A stretch of DNA of 64,000 bases, taken from NCBI RefSeq assembly GCF_000797495.1, contig NZ_JTGN01000007.1, positions 381,817-445,816 of the forward strand, written 5' to 3'. Shown here one piece after another: positions 1-8,808 of this stretch; position 1 is the stretch's first letter, and the number at the start of each line of letters is the position of its first letter. Position numbers and translations under genes: made by a program. Under the pieces are notes generated by a model, which saw only the letters and a program-made list of their open reading frames with translations, searched no databases and had not been told where the DNA came from. This stretch comes from Robinsoniella peoriensis (GTDB lineage: Bacteria > Bacillota > Clostridia > Lachnospirales > Lachnospiraceae).

Positions 1-2
1 GA

Positions 3-305
3 GATAAAGTAGTTACTTCCAATGTCAGCAGTAAATTTTTGCCTGGCATATTGATTGGTTACATCAGCGAGATAAATGACGATTCTAACCACCTGACAAA
101 ATCCGGATATATTTCTCCGGCTGTTGATTTTAGAGATATCCAGGAAGTACTGGTAATCAAATCTTTAAAACAGCAGATCGAAACTAAAGAGACGGAACCA
201 AAGCAGACGGAAGCCAAAGGTCTGGACGAAACCGGTGATACCGAAAGTGAAACATCATCTGAGACGGAATCACAGTCAACGGAAGCACCTAAGTCCGTTG
301 AGTAA
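3..305 (+). CDS. mreC: MreC rod-shape protein, C-terminal part (cut by window edge)
   Basis: The reading frame is open from the first bases, so the gene begins before the window. The visible 100 residues start with DKVVTSN and continue through a beta-rich stretch (LPGILIGYIS, then DFRDIQEVLVI). This is the conserved end of MreC, the membrane-anchored periplasmic scaffold that couples MreB filaments to lateral wall synthesis. A hydrophilic tail follows, rich in Glu, Thr and Ser (about residues 57 to 100), as is common in Clostridia. mreD starts 21 bases downstream, which supports the assignment. The N-terminal membrane helix and coiled coil are not visible. Confidence 0.9.
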   Translation, partial: DKVVTSNVSSKFLPGILIGYISEINDDSNHLTKSGYISPAVDFRDIQEVLVIKSLKQQIETKETEPKQTEAKGLDETGDTESETSSETESQSTEAPKSVE

Positions 306-326
306 CATACAGATAGGAGATAAGAT

Positions 327-845
327 ATGAAAAGCAAGGTGATACTTTTTTTTGTGCTGTTAATATGTGTTATTCTACAATGCACATTGCTGCCGGCACT
401 TTCTATCGCTTCTATTACACCAAATTTACTGATCATTGTGACCGTATCCTTTGGGCTGATGAGAGGTAAACGTTCCGGACTGTGGATTGGCTTTGTCTGT
501 GGACTCATGGCAGATCTTCTCTTTGGTGATACCATGGGATTCCATGCCATCATCTATATGTATATTGGTTATTTAAACGGATTCTGCTACCACATATTTT
601 ATGATGACGATATTAAAATGCCGGTTGTTTTAACCGCTGCCAGTGACCTGGTATATGGAATCATTGTTTATGGATTCCAGTTCCTGCTTCGTGGAAGGGT
701 TGACTTCTTCTTCTATCTGAGGCGGATTATCATGCCGGAGGTCATCTATACCATTGTATTGACATTTCTGTGCTACCGTATACTATTATTTATCAACCGT
801 AAACTGGAGAAGTCAGAACAGAGGAGTGTAAATAGTTTTGTTTAA
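327..845 (+). CDS. mreD: MreD rod-shape-determining membrane protein
   Basis: This 172-residue protein is very hydrophobic, with about five predicted membrane segments (starting with VILFFVLLICVILQC), the size and character of MreD. MreD acts with MreC and the PBP2/RodA synthase in side-wall elongation. The start has a good ribosome binding site (GGAGATAAGAT just before the ATG). It lies directly after mreC and overlaps the start of the next gene, the PBP2, by eight bases. That overlap suggests one mre-mrd transcript with translational coupling. The sequence of MreD is poorly conserved, so context carries much of the weight. Confidence 0.9.
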   Translation: MKSKVILFFVLLICVILQCTLLPALSIASITPNLLIIVTVSFGLMRGKRSGLWIGFVCGLMADLLFGDTMGFHAIIYMYIGYLNGFCYHIFYDDDIKMPVVLTAASDLVYGIIVYGFQFLLRGRVDFFFYLRRIIMPEVIYTIVLTFLCYRILLFINRKLEKSEQRSVNSFV

Positions 846-3729
846 GTATGTAAAAGATACCATTTCAAAAGCAGCAAAGTCGCGTATGGTAATACTTGTA
901 GTCGTATTCCTGATACTTGCATTTATACTGGTATACCGCTTATTCACACTGCAGATTGTAGAAGGTGAGAGTTACCTGAACGACTTTACCATGCAGATTG
1001 AAAAAGAGAGAACTCTAAAAAGTACCCGGGGAATCATCACGGACCGAAACGGAAAGTTACTGGCTTATAATAAGCTTGCCCATTCTGTTTCATTTGAAGA
1101 TACCGGAGCTTACGATAACCTTACCATGCATGAAAAAAATCTTGCCCTGAATGGCAGCATGTATGGCATACTGAAGATTCTCGAAAAAAATGGAGATAAA
1201 GTAACCGATAATTTTGGAATTACCCTGAACAGTGCCGGAGAGTATCAATTTGTCTACAGCGGAACAAACTTGCTGCGATTTAAAGCAGATATCTATGGAC
1301 AGGCTTATATTGAAAACCTGACCGAGGCGCAGACCAATGCATCCGCCTCCCAGATGATGGATGACCTTTGCGCAGAGAAAGGGTACGGTGTACTTTCCAA
1401 AGAAAATACAAAAGAAGAACTGGCTAAATATGGTCTTCCGGAAACGTTGACAAAAGAAGAAACTCTCAGTATTGTAATAATGCGAAGCAAAATAGCCGCA
1501 AACAGTTTCCAAAAATATTTAGCGGCAACTCTGGCTACCAATATCAGTGATAAATCCATGTCCACAATTATGGAAAGCAAAGATAAATATCCAGGTGTGG
1601 ATGTAGTGGATGACACAATCCGGGTCTATGATAACAGCATCTATTTTGCGCCGATTATCGGCTATACCGGTCAGATCTCTTCCGAAGAATTAAATGAGCT
1701 GAACAAAGACAGTGAAGTGTATAACCAAAACGACATTGTAGGTAAAATCGGTCTGGAACAGGTTTATGAAAACCAGCTTCAGGGATTAAAAGGTTCTGAA
1801 AGAGTATATGTAAACAACCTTGGAAAAATTCTTAAAAAAGATAACCGTGTGGAACCCCAGGCCGGAAATAACATTCAGCTGACACTTGATACCGATTACC
1901 AGATAGCTGCATACCGGATTCTGGAACAGTATATAGCCGGTATTGTTTACACCATGCTTATCGATACGAAAGAAGTGAATATAGAAGATTATGCTACCAC
2001 AGATGATATCAAAATTCCGGTATACGACGTATATTACGCACTTTTTGAAAACAACGTTCTGGATGTAAACCATATTTCATCAGCAGATGCCAGTACAACG
2101 GAAAAGCGGGTATACCAACAGTTTTTAAGTGAACAGTCCAATGTTTTTGCTGCTATCAAATCGGAACTGACCTCGGATTCACCGGCGGCTTATAAAGACT
2201 TGGGTAAAGATATGCAGGCCTATATGACCTATGTGGTTAATAATATGCTGATGGAAGGAACCGGTATTCTGCAGAAAGATGCTATTGATAAATCTGATGA
2301 AACATATCTGGCATGGACGAATGACGGGAGTATCAGCCTTCAGGAGTATTTAACTTATGCAATTTCAAAAAACTGGGTTGACATCTCCAAAATACCGGTA
2401 GATACGGAATATCTGGATTCCAAAGAAGTATACAGCGCGCTTTCCGACTATATTGCGAAATATTTATCTACGGACACGCATTTCAGTAAAAAAATCTATC
2501 GATATATGATAGAATCCGATACGTTAAGTGCTACTGATGTATGTCTGATGCTCTTTGACCAGGGTGTTATTAAAATGAACGAGGAAGATTATAATTCCCT
2601 TGCCTCCGGCAGTCTGACTGCATTTGACTTTGTACATGCCAAAATTTACAGCCTGGAACTTACCCCTGCGCAGTTAGCGCTTGATCCATGTTCCGGATCT
2701 TTGGTAATAAATGACCCGAATACTGGAGAAGTACTTGCCTGTGTGACTTATCCGAGTTATGATAATAACAGGCTGGCAAATGATATGGATTCCGAGTATT
2801 ATGCAAAATTGGCTACTGACTTGTCCAGCCCGTTTTATAATAAGGCAACTCAGGAAATTACGGCTCCCGGTTCTACCTATAAGATGGTGACGGCTGCCGC
2901 AGGTGTTACCGAAGGTGTTATTGGAATTTATGATACAATTAATTGTACCGGTACTTTTGACTTAGTTGATCCGCCAATCAATTGCTGGAACAAATTCGGA
3001 CACGGTGCCGAGTCGTTAGTTACTGCACTACGTGACTCCTGTAACTTCTATTTCAACACGATTGGTTATACGTTAGGTGACGTAGGTGCAGAAGATGGCA
3101 AAGCCGTAGATGAAGTAGGTATCGAAAAGCTTGCTAAATATGCTGAGATGTTCGGTTTCGATGCTCCTACCGGAATTGAAATCGGTGAAACAGATCCTCA
3201 TATTTCCGACAATGGTATGGCACCATCCGCAATGGGACAGGGTACCAATGCATTCACAACCTCACAGCTCTCCAGATATGTAGCAACGATAGCAAATGGA
3301 GGAACCTGTTACGACCTGACACTGCTTGATAAAATTTCGGATTCCGATAACCGTGTACTGGAAGAGAAAAAACCAAAAGTTCATAATAATGTTGAATTGG
3401 ATCCTGAACTCTGGACTGCTATTCATACAGGTATGAATGAAATGGTAAAATCAAATAATATTCTAAAAAATATCAAAACAGATATGGCAGGTAAAACCGG
3501 TACGGCACAGGAAACAGGCGTACCCAGTCATGCTCTTTTCGTTGGGTATGCACCTTACGATAACCCGGAAATCGCCATCGCCGTTCGAATTACTAATGGT
3601 TATACCTCTACCAATGCAGCTTCTGTTGCAGGGGATATGGTGAACTATATATTTAAAAACAAGGAAGCAGATGAAATTATACCTGGACATGCTATTCAGG
3701 TAGACGCAAACACTCAGAGATTCGACTAA
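838..3729 (+). CDS. mrdA: Class B penicillin-binding protein 2 (elongasome transpeptidase)
   Basis: This class B PBP cross-links peptidoglycan during elongation, with RodA as partner. It starts at TTG inside the end of mreD, after GAGGAG. An N-terminal membrane anchor (about residues 17 to 38) precedes the dimerisation domain (KSTRGIITDRNG). The transpeptidase motifs are present: SxxK as STYK (Ser679), SxN as SCN in RDSCNFYFN, and KTG in GKTGTAQE. The protein has 963 residues; ordinary PBP2 has 600 to 700. The excess is about 270 residues (roughly 349 to 618) between the LTLDTDYQ helix and the strand SLVINDPNTGEVLA, at the start of the transpeptidase fold. The three catalytic motifs lie after the insert and look intact. 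Confidence 0.93.
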   Translation: MFKYVKDTISKAAKSRMVILVVVFLILAFILVYRLFTLQIVEGESYLNDFTMQIEKERTLKSTRGIITDRNGKLLAYNKLAHSVSFEDTGAYDNLTMHEKNLALNGSMYGILKILEKNGDKVTDNFGITLNSAGEYQFVYSGTNLLRFKADIYGQAYIENLTEAQTNASASQMMDDLCAEKGYGVLSKENTKEELAKYGLPETLTKEETLSIVIMRSKIAANSFQKYLAATLATNISDKSMSTIMESKDKYPGVDVVDDTIRVYDNSIYFAPIIGYTGQISSEELNELNKDSEVYNQNDIVGKIGLEQVYENQLQGLKGSERVYVNNLGKILKKDNRVEPQAGNNIQLTLDTDYQIAAYRILEQYIAGIVYTMLIDTKEVNIEDYATTDDIKIPVYDVYYALFENNVLDVNHISSADASTTEKRVYQQFLSEQSNVFAAIKSELTSDSPAAYKDLGKDMQAYMTYVVNNMLMEGTGILQKDAIDKSDETYLAWTNDGSISLQEYLTYAISKNWVDISKIPVDTEYLDSKEVYSALSDYIAKYLSTDTHFSKKIYRYMIESDTLSATDVCLMLFDQGVIKMNEEDYNSLASGSLTAFDFVHAKIYSLELTPAQLALDPCSGSLVINDPNTGEVLACVTYPSYDNNRLANDMDSEYYAKLATDLSSPFYNKATQEITAPGSTYKMVTAAAGVTEGVIGIYDTINCTGTFDLVDPPINCWNKFGHGAESLVTALRDSCNFYFNTIGYTLGDVGAEDGKAVDEVGIEKLAKYAEMFGFDAPTGIEIGETDPHISDNGMAPSAMGQGTNAFTTSQLSRYVATIANGGTCYDLTLLDKISDSDNRVLEEKKPKVHNNVELDPELWTAIHTGMNEMVKSNNILKNIKTDMAGKTGTAQETGVPSHALFVGYAPYDNPEIAIAVRITNGYTSTNAASVAGDMVNYIFKNKEADEIIPGHAIQVDANTQRFD

Positions 3730-3747
3730 CATCCATCTGTCAGGCAG

Positions 3748-3779
3748 CGTGTAAAGGAATCCCTTTACACTGTCTGATA
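3748..3779 (+). other. 15-bp hairpin between PBP2 and minC
   Basis: CAGGCA and GTGTAAAGG pair with CCTTTACAC and TGTCTG around a short loop, with a two-base bulge. No T-run follows, so it is not a standard terminator. It may be an mRNA-stabilising or processing structure at the 3' end of the mre-mrd message. Confidence 0.45.
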
Positions 3780-3820
3780 CAGGCGGTACCCCAAATTACT
3801 GCGGTACTGAACGATGTCAG

Positions 3821-3884
3821 GGTTGAAAGAAAATTGAGAAATGAAAGGACGCCACGCTGTGCTTCTTTCAACCTATTTTATTTG
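3821..3884 (+). terminator. Possible terminator or leader structure before minC
   Basis: GGTTGAAAGAA (3821-3831) and TTCTTTCAACC (3863-3873) form a perfect 11-bp stem with a 31-base loop, followed by TATTTTATTTG. The long loop is unusual. It could separate the mre and min transcripts or act as an attenuator, and it ends next to the minC start region. Confidence 0.45.
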
Positions 3885-3928
3885 TGGCAGCATTGCAGGC
3901 AGGCCTGCAACATGCGATGGGTATCACT

Positions 3929-4606
3929 ATGAATCAAAGTTCCGTCATTATTAAAAGCAATAAGTATGGACTTATTGTAATACTGGATGATAAACTTCCC
4001 TTTGATGAATTGCTTCAGGCAGTCGCAGATAAATTCCTGGAATCTACAAATTTTTTCCAGGATGCTAAAATGGCGATTACCTTTCGGGGGAGAGTACTTA
4101 CGAAACAGCAGGAGAAAGACATGGTTTCTGCCATTGTAAATAATTCAAGAATCCATATCCTATGTGTGGTAGACGAAAGAAAAGACGATGAAGAGTACTA
4201 TAAAAATGCCGTCACTGCTGCTATGGAAGAGTTGGACAGGCGTGACGGACAGTTCTATAAAGGTACACTGCGTGCAGGGCAGGTATTAGAGGTTGAAACC
4301 AGCATTATTATTCTCGGGGATGTAAATCCAGGGGGGATCGTGACTTCCAAAGGCAATATAGTAGTACTTGGTTCCTGCCGTGGAAATGTATATGCAGGTG
4401 CCAGCGGCAACCGGGAATGCTTTGTTGCCGCACTGGTAATGAAACCTAACCAGATTCGCATTGCCGATAAAATAGCGCGAAGCGCAATCACAAAAAAGGC
4501 AGATACCGGGGAATATGCCATTGATCCCAAGATTGCTTACATAAAAGATGATCATATCTTTGTTAAAAACATATCTCAGGATGCGTTAAATGACATCTCC
4601 CTTTAA
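3929..4606 (+). CDS. minC: MinC septum-site inhibitor
   Basis: MinC blocks FtsZ ring formation away from mid-cell and is recruited to the membrane by MinD. The N-terminal domain begins VIIKSNKYGLIVILDD. The C-terminal beta-helix domain contains the typical VEVETSIIILGDVNPGG-type and VVLGSCRGNVYAGA segments, the surface that binds MinD. The frame is open upstream to a GTG at 3884, and an in-frame ATG also exists at 3917. I chose the ATG at 3929 because family members start just before the VIIK strand. No site has a strong ribosome binding sequence, so the exact start is uncertain. minD and minE follow directly. Confidence 0.9.
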   Translation: MNQSSVIIKSNKYGLIVILDDKLPFDELLQAVADKFLESTNFFQDAKMAITFRGRVLTKQQEKDMVSAIVNNSRIHILCVVDERKDDEEYYKNAVTAAMEELDRRDGQFYKGTLRAGQVLEVETSIIILGDVNPGGIVTSKGNIVVLGSCRGNVYAGASGNRECFVAALVMKPNQIRIADKIARSAITKKADTGEYAIDPKIAYIKDDHIFVKNISQDALNDISL

Positions 4607-4707
4607 CAACCAATTGAAATCTAATCCCCGTCAGGCTGATGGGGCATTAAAGAATGAAAACACACCAGATAACGAAAATAAATAAGTGTTATTTTGGAGG
4701 ATAGAGC

Positions 4708-5499
4708 ATGAGTGAAGTAATTGTAATAACGTCCGGAAAGGGCGGCGTTGGTAAAACAACCGCTACAGCCAATATCGGTACCGGTTTGGCGAAATTAAAT
4801 AAAAAAGTCGTTTTGGTTGACACAGATATCGGGCTTCGTAATCTGGATGTTGTCATGGGACTGGAGAACCGGATTGTCTACAATCTTGTGGATGTTATAG
4901 AAGGAAACTGCCGTTTAAAACAGGCACTGATCAAAGATAAACGGTATCCCAATCTGTATTTGCTGCCATCAGCACAGACCCGGGATAAATCCGCAGTCAC
5001 TCCGGAACAAATGGTAAAACTCACAGAAGATTTAAAAGAACATTTTGATTATATCCTGCTGGATTGTCCCGCCGGAATCGAACAGGGCTTTCGTAATGCC
5101 ATTGCAGGCGCTGACAGAGCCGTTGTAGTAACTACACCGGAAGTATCCGCCATTCGGGATGCTGACCGCATTATCGGGCTTTTAGAAGCCGCTGATATCC
5201 GAGACATTGATTTATTAATAAACCGTCTGAGAATGGACATGATTAAAAGAGGAGATATGATGTCGGTAGAAGATGTAATCGATATCCTTGCCGTGAATCT
5301 GATCGGAGCCATTTTAGACGAAGAAAGCATAGTTATTGCCACCAATCAGGGTGAACCGCTGGCTGGAAACGATACCCGTGCCGGACAGGAATTTTTAAGT
5401 ATCAGCCGTCGTATTACTGGGGAAACTGTTCCTATGACGGATCTAACTAAGACAACCACGTTCTTTTCAAGATTTTCCAACATTTTCAAGAAAAATTGA
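4708..5499 (+). CDS. minD: MinD septum-site ATPase
   Basis: MinD is a membrane-associating ParA/MinD-type ATPase that carries MinC. The deviant Walker A motif GKGGVGKTT is at residues 10 to 18. DTDIGLRNLD and the Walker B-like DYILLDCPAG follow. The last residues (FFSRFSNIFKKN) form the amphipathic helix that targets the membrane. The 263-residue length is normal. The ribosome binding site is GGAGG ahead of the ATG. The gene overlaps the Shine-Dalgarno of minE, which begins 11 bases after its stop. Confidence 0.97.
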   Translation: MSEVIVITSGKGGVGKTTATANIGTGLAKLNKKVVLVDTDIGLRNLDVVMGLENRIVYNLVDVIEGNCRLKQALIKDKRYPNLYLLPSAQTRDKSAVTPEQMVKLTEDLKEHFDYILLDCPAGIEQGFRNAIAGADRAVVVTTPEVSAIRDADRIIGLLEAADIRDIDLLINRLRMDMIKRGDMMSVEDVIDILAVNLIGAILDEESIVIATNQGEPLAGNDTRAGQEFLSISRRITGETVPMTDLTKTTTFFSRFSNIFKKN

Positions 5500-5510
5500 G
5501 AGGAGCCGGC

Positions 5511-5762
5511 ATGATAAATTTCCATGGATTTCGAAAAACATGTTCTAAAGATGTAGCCAGAGACCGGTTAAAGCTTTTGCTCACCAGTGAGCGCCTGGAT
5601 TGCTCTGCTGAAAATATGGCACTTATGAAAAAAGACCTGATCAAGGTAATACAAAAGTACATGGACATTGATGAAGAAAGCATGGATATACATATTGACG
5701 TGATAAATGAGATAGAACAGGGTGCAGGGAATGTTAAAACAATACAAATTAAAGGATTATAA
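5511..5762 (+). CDS. minE: MinE topological specificity factor
   Basis: MinE stimulates the MinD ATPase and drives pole-to-pole patterning of MinCD. The protein has 83 residues from the ATG at 5511, preceded by GAGAGGAG. An in-frame TTG at 5496 overlaps minD but lies inside that Shine-Dalgarno. The sequence contains DVARDRLKLLLTSER, the MinD-binding segment, and later DMDIHIDVIN-type strands. The presence of MinE together with MinCD shows that this organism uses the Min system with MinE. Confidence 0.95.
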   Translation: MINFHGFRKTCSKDVARDRLKLLLTSERLDCSAENMALMKKDLIKVIQKYMDIDEESMDIHIDVINEIEQGAGNVKTIQIKGL

Positions 5763-6834
5763 ATTTAGATTAGTTATATGGGTTACGGCACTGTCCATAC
5801 TGGGCGTAATGGTTGTTGGAAGCGCACAGGAGGATTTAATGTCCAAGCAGATCATCGGTCTGATTCTTGGACTTGTCTGTATGGTCATCATTTCCTTGAT
5901 TGACTATACCTGGATTATGAATTTTTACTGGATCGCCTATCTGGGTGGTGTTATATTAATGGCATTGCTTCCTGTATTGGGCAGGGAGGTAAACGGAGCA
6001 CAGCGTTGGATCGTAATCGGAGGTCTTCAATTCCAGCCTTCCGATATTGTAAAAATTATATTAATCGTATTTTTCGCCAAATTTCTTTCTAAATATGAAG
6101 AAAAACTGAATAGCCCTAAGATTATATTACCGGCATTGGTACTGCTTGCCATTCCATGGTATCTGATATACCGCCAGCCTAATCTTTCAACGAGTATTCT
6201 GGTTGTTTTAATTTTTTCTACAATGATGTTCGTTGCGGGGTTGAGTTATAAAATCATTGGTGGTATTATAGTAGTAGCTGTTCCGGCAGCGGTGTTATTT
6301 TTCAGCATTATATTACAGCCAAACCAGACGCTGCTGCAAGGTTACCAGGCAGGCCGTATTCTGGCATGGTTAAAACCGGAAGAGTATCCCGAGCTGGCAT
6401 ATCAGCAGATGAATTCTGTCATTGCTATTGGCTCCGGCCAGCTGTATGGCAAAGGTCTGGATACCAATCTTGTTTCATCCGTGAAAAACGGTAACTTTAT
6501 CGCAGAGCCCCAGACAGACTTTATCTTTGCCGTTGCAGGTGAGGAATTAGGATTTCTGGGATGTTGTATCATTATCATTCTGGAACTTTTGATTGCGGTA
6601 GAATGTATCCGTATTGGGAAAAAAGCAAGAGATTTAGCCGGAACATTGGTATGCTGTGGTATGGGAGCACTGATATTCCTGCAGACATTCATCAATATCT
6701 GTGTTACAACGAGGATATTGCCAAATACCGGTCTGCCGCTGCCATTTGTAAGTGCAGGTCTGACATCGCTGGTTACGCTTTTTATAGGTATCGGAATTGT
6801 TCTGAATATAGGACTTCAGGTTCGAAAATATTAA
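5731..6834 (+). CDS. rodA: RodA/FtsW/SpoVE family peptidoglycan glycosyltransferase
   Basis: SEDS-family polymerase with about ten membrane segments. It joins lipid II into glycan strands as partner of the class B PBP encoded upstream. Diagnostic motifs are GREVNGAQRWI, the loop with FLSKYEEKLN, RQPNLSTS, and the C-terminal LPNTGLPLPFVSAGLTS. The coding start overlaps the end of minE. The ATG at 5731 is preceded by an AGGG-like sequence, and a GTG at 5722 is the alternative. Its position after minE and its GREVNGAQRW motif fit RodA rather than FtsW, but SpoVE cannot be fully excluded. Confidence 0.92.
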   Translation: MLKQYKLKDYKFRLVIWVTALSILGVMVVGSAQEDLMSKQIIGLILGLVCMVIISLIDYTWIMNFYWIAYLGGVILMALLPVLGREVNGAQRWIVIGGLQFQPSDIVKIILIVFFAKFLSKYEEKLNSPKIILPALVLLAIPWYLIYRQPNLSTSILVVLIFSTMMFVAGLSYKIIGGIIVVAVPAAVLFFSIILQPNQTLLQGYQAGRILAWLKPEEYPELAYQQMNSVIAIGSGQLYGKGLDTNLVSSVKNGNFIAEPQTDFIFAVAGEELGFLGCCIIIILELLIAVECIRIGKKARDLAGTLVCCGMGALIFLQTFINICVTTRILPNTGLPLPFVSAGLTSLVTLFIGIGIVLNIGLQVRKY

Positions 6835-6850
6835 CGGAGGTAAAGAGAGA

Positions 6851-7246
6851 ATGAATATTGGCTTAATTGCACATGATTCCAAGAAAAAACTTATGCAGAA
6901 TTTTTGTATCGCCTATCGGGGGATTTTATTAAAAAATGATTTATACGCAACAGGAACTACCGGAAGGCTTATTGAAGAAGTAACATCTTTAAATATCCAC
7001 AAATACCTTGCCGGTCATCTGGGTGGAGAGCAGCAGATGGGAGCACAGATCGAAAATAATCAGATTGACTTAGTAATCTTTTTAAGAGATCCGCTGTCAC
7101 CTAAAAAACATGAGCCGGATGTGAAAAATATTTTCCGCTTATGTGATACCCATAACATACCTCTTGCAACCAATCTTGCAACTGCGGAACTATTGATTAA
7201 ATCATTAGACAGAGGAGATTTAGAGTGGCGTGAAATGTACAAGTAA
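6851..7246 (+). CDS. mgsA: Methylglyoxal synthase
   Basis: Converts dihydroxyacetone phosphate to methylglyoxal and phosphate, a bypass of lower glycolysis. The 131 residues carry IALIAHD-like IGLIAHDSKK, YATGTTGRLIE, the phosphate-binding segment GGEQQMGA, FLRDPLSPKKHEPDVK and NIPLATNLATAE. These match the whole family fold. An odd point: the catalytic base of the E. coli enzyme is Asp71 in GGDQQ, and here the aligned position is Glu (Glu60). It has a strong ribosome binding site (GGAGG, 12 bases before the ATG) and is coupled to rodA upstream and dacF downstream. Confidence 0.93.
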   Translation: MNIGLIAHDSKKKLMQNFCIAYRGILLKNDLYATGTTGRLIEEVTSLNIHKYLAGHLGGEQQMGAQIENNQIDLVIFLRDPLSPKKHEPDVKNIFRLCDTHNIPLATNLATAELLIKSLDRGDLEWREMYK

Positions 7247-8294
7247 TAAACGATTAACTCCAAGAGAATTACGGCATCAGCAGCAGAACAGGCAAACTAT
7301 GAAAACCGTAATCACATTTTGTGTTTTACTGGTTGTTTTACTTGTAATACTTGGCTTTTTAGCATATTTCTTTTTAATAAAGGGCCAGAAGGATGCTGAA
7401 CTGGTGATGCCTTTTGACCGCAATCAGGTAACCCTTGGCTTGCAGAGAGATGAGGCTCAGACGACAAACTACGCTGTACCATTTACCCAGGATCTCTGTG
7501 TAGCAGGTGCAGATGTTCCAATGGATGGTCTGAATTTAACCTCTAAAGGTGCAGGATTGTTTGATCTGACCAAACATGAAGTATTATATTCCAAAGATGT
7601 TCATGAACGTCTCTATCCGGCCAGTCTGACCAAAATCATGACAGCCCTTGTAGCGTTGAAATACGGGAATCTGGATGATGTAATTACTGTTGATGAAAGT
7701 GCTCTTGACATCGATCCGGAATCTTCTGTCTGTTATCTGCAGTTAGGAGATAAATACACCTTAAGACAACTGCTTTACGGCCTTTTAATTGCATCAGGAA
7801 ACGATGCCAGCGTAGCAATCGCAGAACACGTAGGGGGCAGTGTGGAAGAGTTTGTGCAGATGATGAATCAGGAAGCTTATGATATCGGCGCTACAAACAC
7901 ACACTTTACAAATCCTCACGGATTGCAGGACGAAGAACATTATACTACCATTTATGATGTATACCTGATGTTCCAGGAAGCACTCAAATACGATGATTTT
8001 TGTGATATTATCAATCAGAAAAGTTACGTTGCCAAGTTTAAACTGGCTGACGACACCGAAGTGGAACGTGTGTGGGATGCTACCAACCATTACTTTATGA
8101 AGCTGGCACAGGCGCCGGAAGGAGTTACTGTATTTGGTGGAAAAACAGGTACTACGGATGAAGCAGGAGCATGTCTGGCACTGATGAGTAAAGACCCGTA
8201 TGGAAACCCATTTATTTCAATTATCATGGGTGCTGAGACCAAAGATCAGCTATATATTGAAATGAATGATTTATTGTCTAAAATTAACAAATAG
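7230..8294 (+). CDS. dacF: D-alanyl-D-alanine carboxypeptidase (DacF-like)
   Basis: A low-molecular-weight PBP that trims the terminal D-Ala of peptidoglycan stem peptides. The N-terminus has a cytoplasmic basic stretch and one membrane helix (about residues 24 to 46). The three active-site motifs of S11 peptidases are present: SLTK, SGN (LLIASGNDAS), and KTGT in GGKTGTTDEAG. The 354-residue length is normal for a version anchored by an N-terminal helix. The GTG start overlaps the last 17 bases of mgsA, indicating coupling. It ends the mre-min-rodA cluster. Confidence 0.93.
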   Translation: MKCTSNKRLTPRELRHQQQNRQTMKTVITFCVLLVVLLVILGFLAYFFLIKGQKDAELVMPFDRNQVTLGLQRDEAQTTNYAVPFTQDLCVAGADVPMDGLNLTSKGAGLFDLTKHEVLYSKDVHERLYPASLTKIMTALVALKYGNLDDVITVDESALDIDPESSVCYLQLGDKYTLRQLLYGLLIASGNDASVAIAEHVGGSVEEFVQMMNQEAYDIGATNTHFTNPHGLQDEEHYTTIYDVYLMFQEALKYDDFCDIINQKSYVAKFKLADDTEVERVWDATNHYFMKLAQAPEGVTVFGGKTGTTDEAGACLALMSKDPYGNPFISIIMGAETKDQLYIEMNDLLSKINK

Positions 8295-8297
8295 AGG

Positions 8298-8326
8298 TTG
8301 TAATTTCAAAACTTATGCAGTATAAT
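8298..8326 (+). promoter_or_regulatory. Sigma-A-type promoter
   Basis: TTGTAA (8298-8303) and TATAAT (8321-8326) are separated by exactly 17 bases, just after dacF. This gives the next gene its own strong promoter. Confidence 0.75.
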
Positions 8327-8372
8327 TGTACATATAAAATCGTGCATGAAGAAACTGAAGGAGGAGATTACA

Positions 8373-8792
8373 ATGATACAGATAATCGCAGGCAAAAAAG
8401 GAAAAGGCAAAACAAAGCTATTACTTGACAAGGTGAATGCCGAAATTAAGTCCGTACATGGTAATATTGTCTACTTAGACAAAAGCGCTAAGCATATGTA
8501 TGAATTAAACAATAAGGTTCGTTTAATTGATACATCGGATTTTTCAATCACTAATTGTGATGAGTTCGTAGGATTTATTTATGGGATAATTTCTCAGGAT
8601 AACGATTTGGAACAAATGTATTTAGATAGTTTCTTAAAGATAGCAAAATTGGAAAATGATGATATTACAGCGACTCTTCAAAAACTGGAATCTGTCGGTG
8701 AGAAGTACAACATCACGTTTGTGTTGAGTGTATCTGTGGATGCTGATGAACTGCCGGAAATTGCAAAATCAAAGGTAATCATATCCCTGTAA
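8373..8792 (+). CDS. Small P-loop ATP-binding protein of unknown role
   Basis: The ATG at 8373 follows GGAGGAG at ideal distance; an in-frame ATG at 8346 lacks such a site. The 139-residue product opens with a beta strand and a P-loop, IIAGKKGKGKTK (about residues 4 to 15). A Walker B-like strand occurs near the end (NITFVLSVSVDADELPE). It looks like a minimal P-loop ATPase fold; proteins of this kind in Clostridia are sometimes loosely labelled PilT-like. There is no arginine finger or second domain that I can recognise. It has its own promoter upstream and a terminator downstream, so it is a single-gene transcript. Function is unknown. Confidence 0.8.
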   Translation: MIQIIAGKKGKGKTKLLLDKVNAEIKSVHGNIVYLDKSAKHMYELNNKVRLIDTSDFSITNCDEFVGFIYGIISQDNDLEQMYLDSFLKIAKLENDDITATLQKLESVGEKYNITFVLSVSVDADELPEIAKSKVIISL

Positions 8793-8808
8793 TACATAGA
8801 ACGAATAT

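Noticed and set aside
1090..1616. Antisense frames inside the PBP2 gene
   Set aside because: They are fully inside a confirmed gene and lack ribosome binding sites or family features.
3884..3928. Earlier GTG start for minC
   Set aside because: It adds 15 residues before the conserved VIIKSNKYG strand, has no ribosome binding site, and begins right after the hairpin tail. It remains possible but is less likely.
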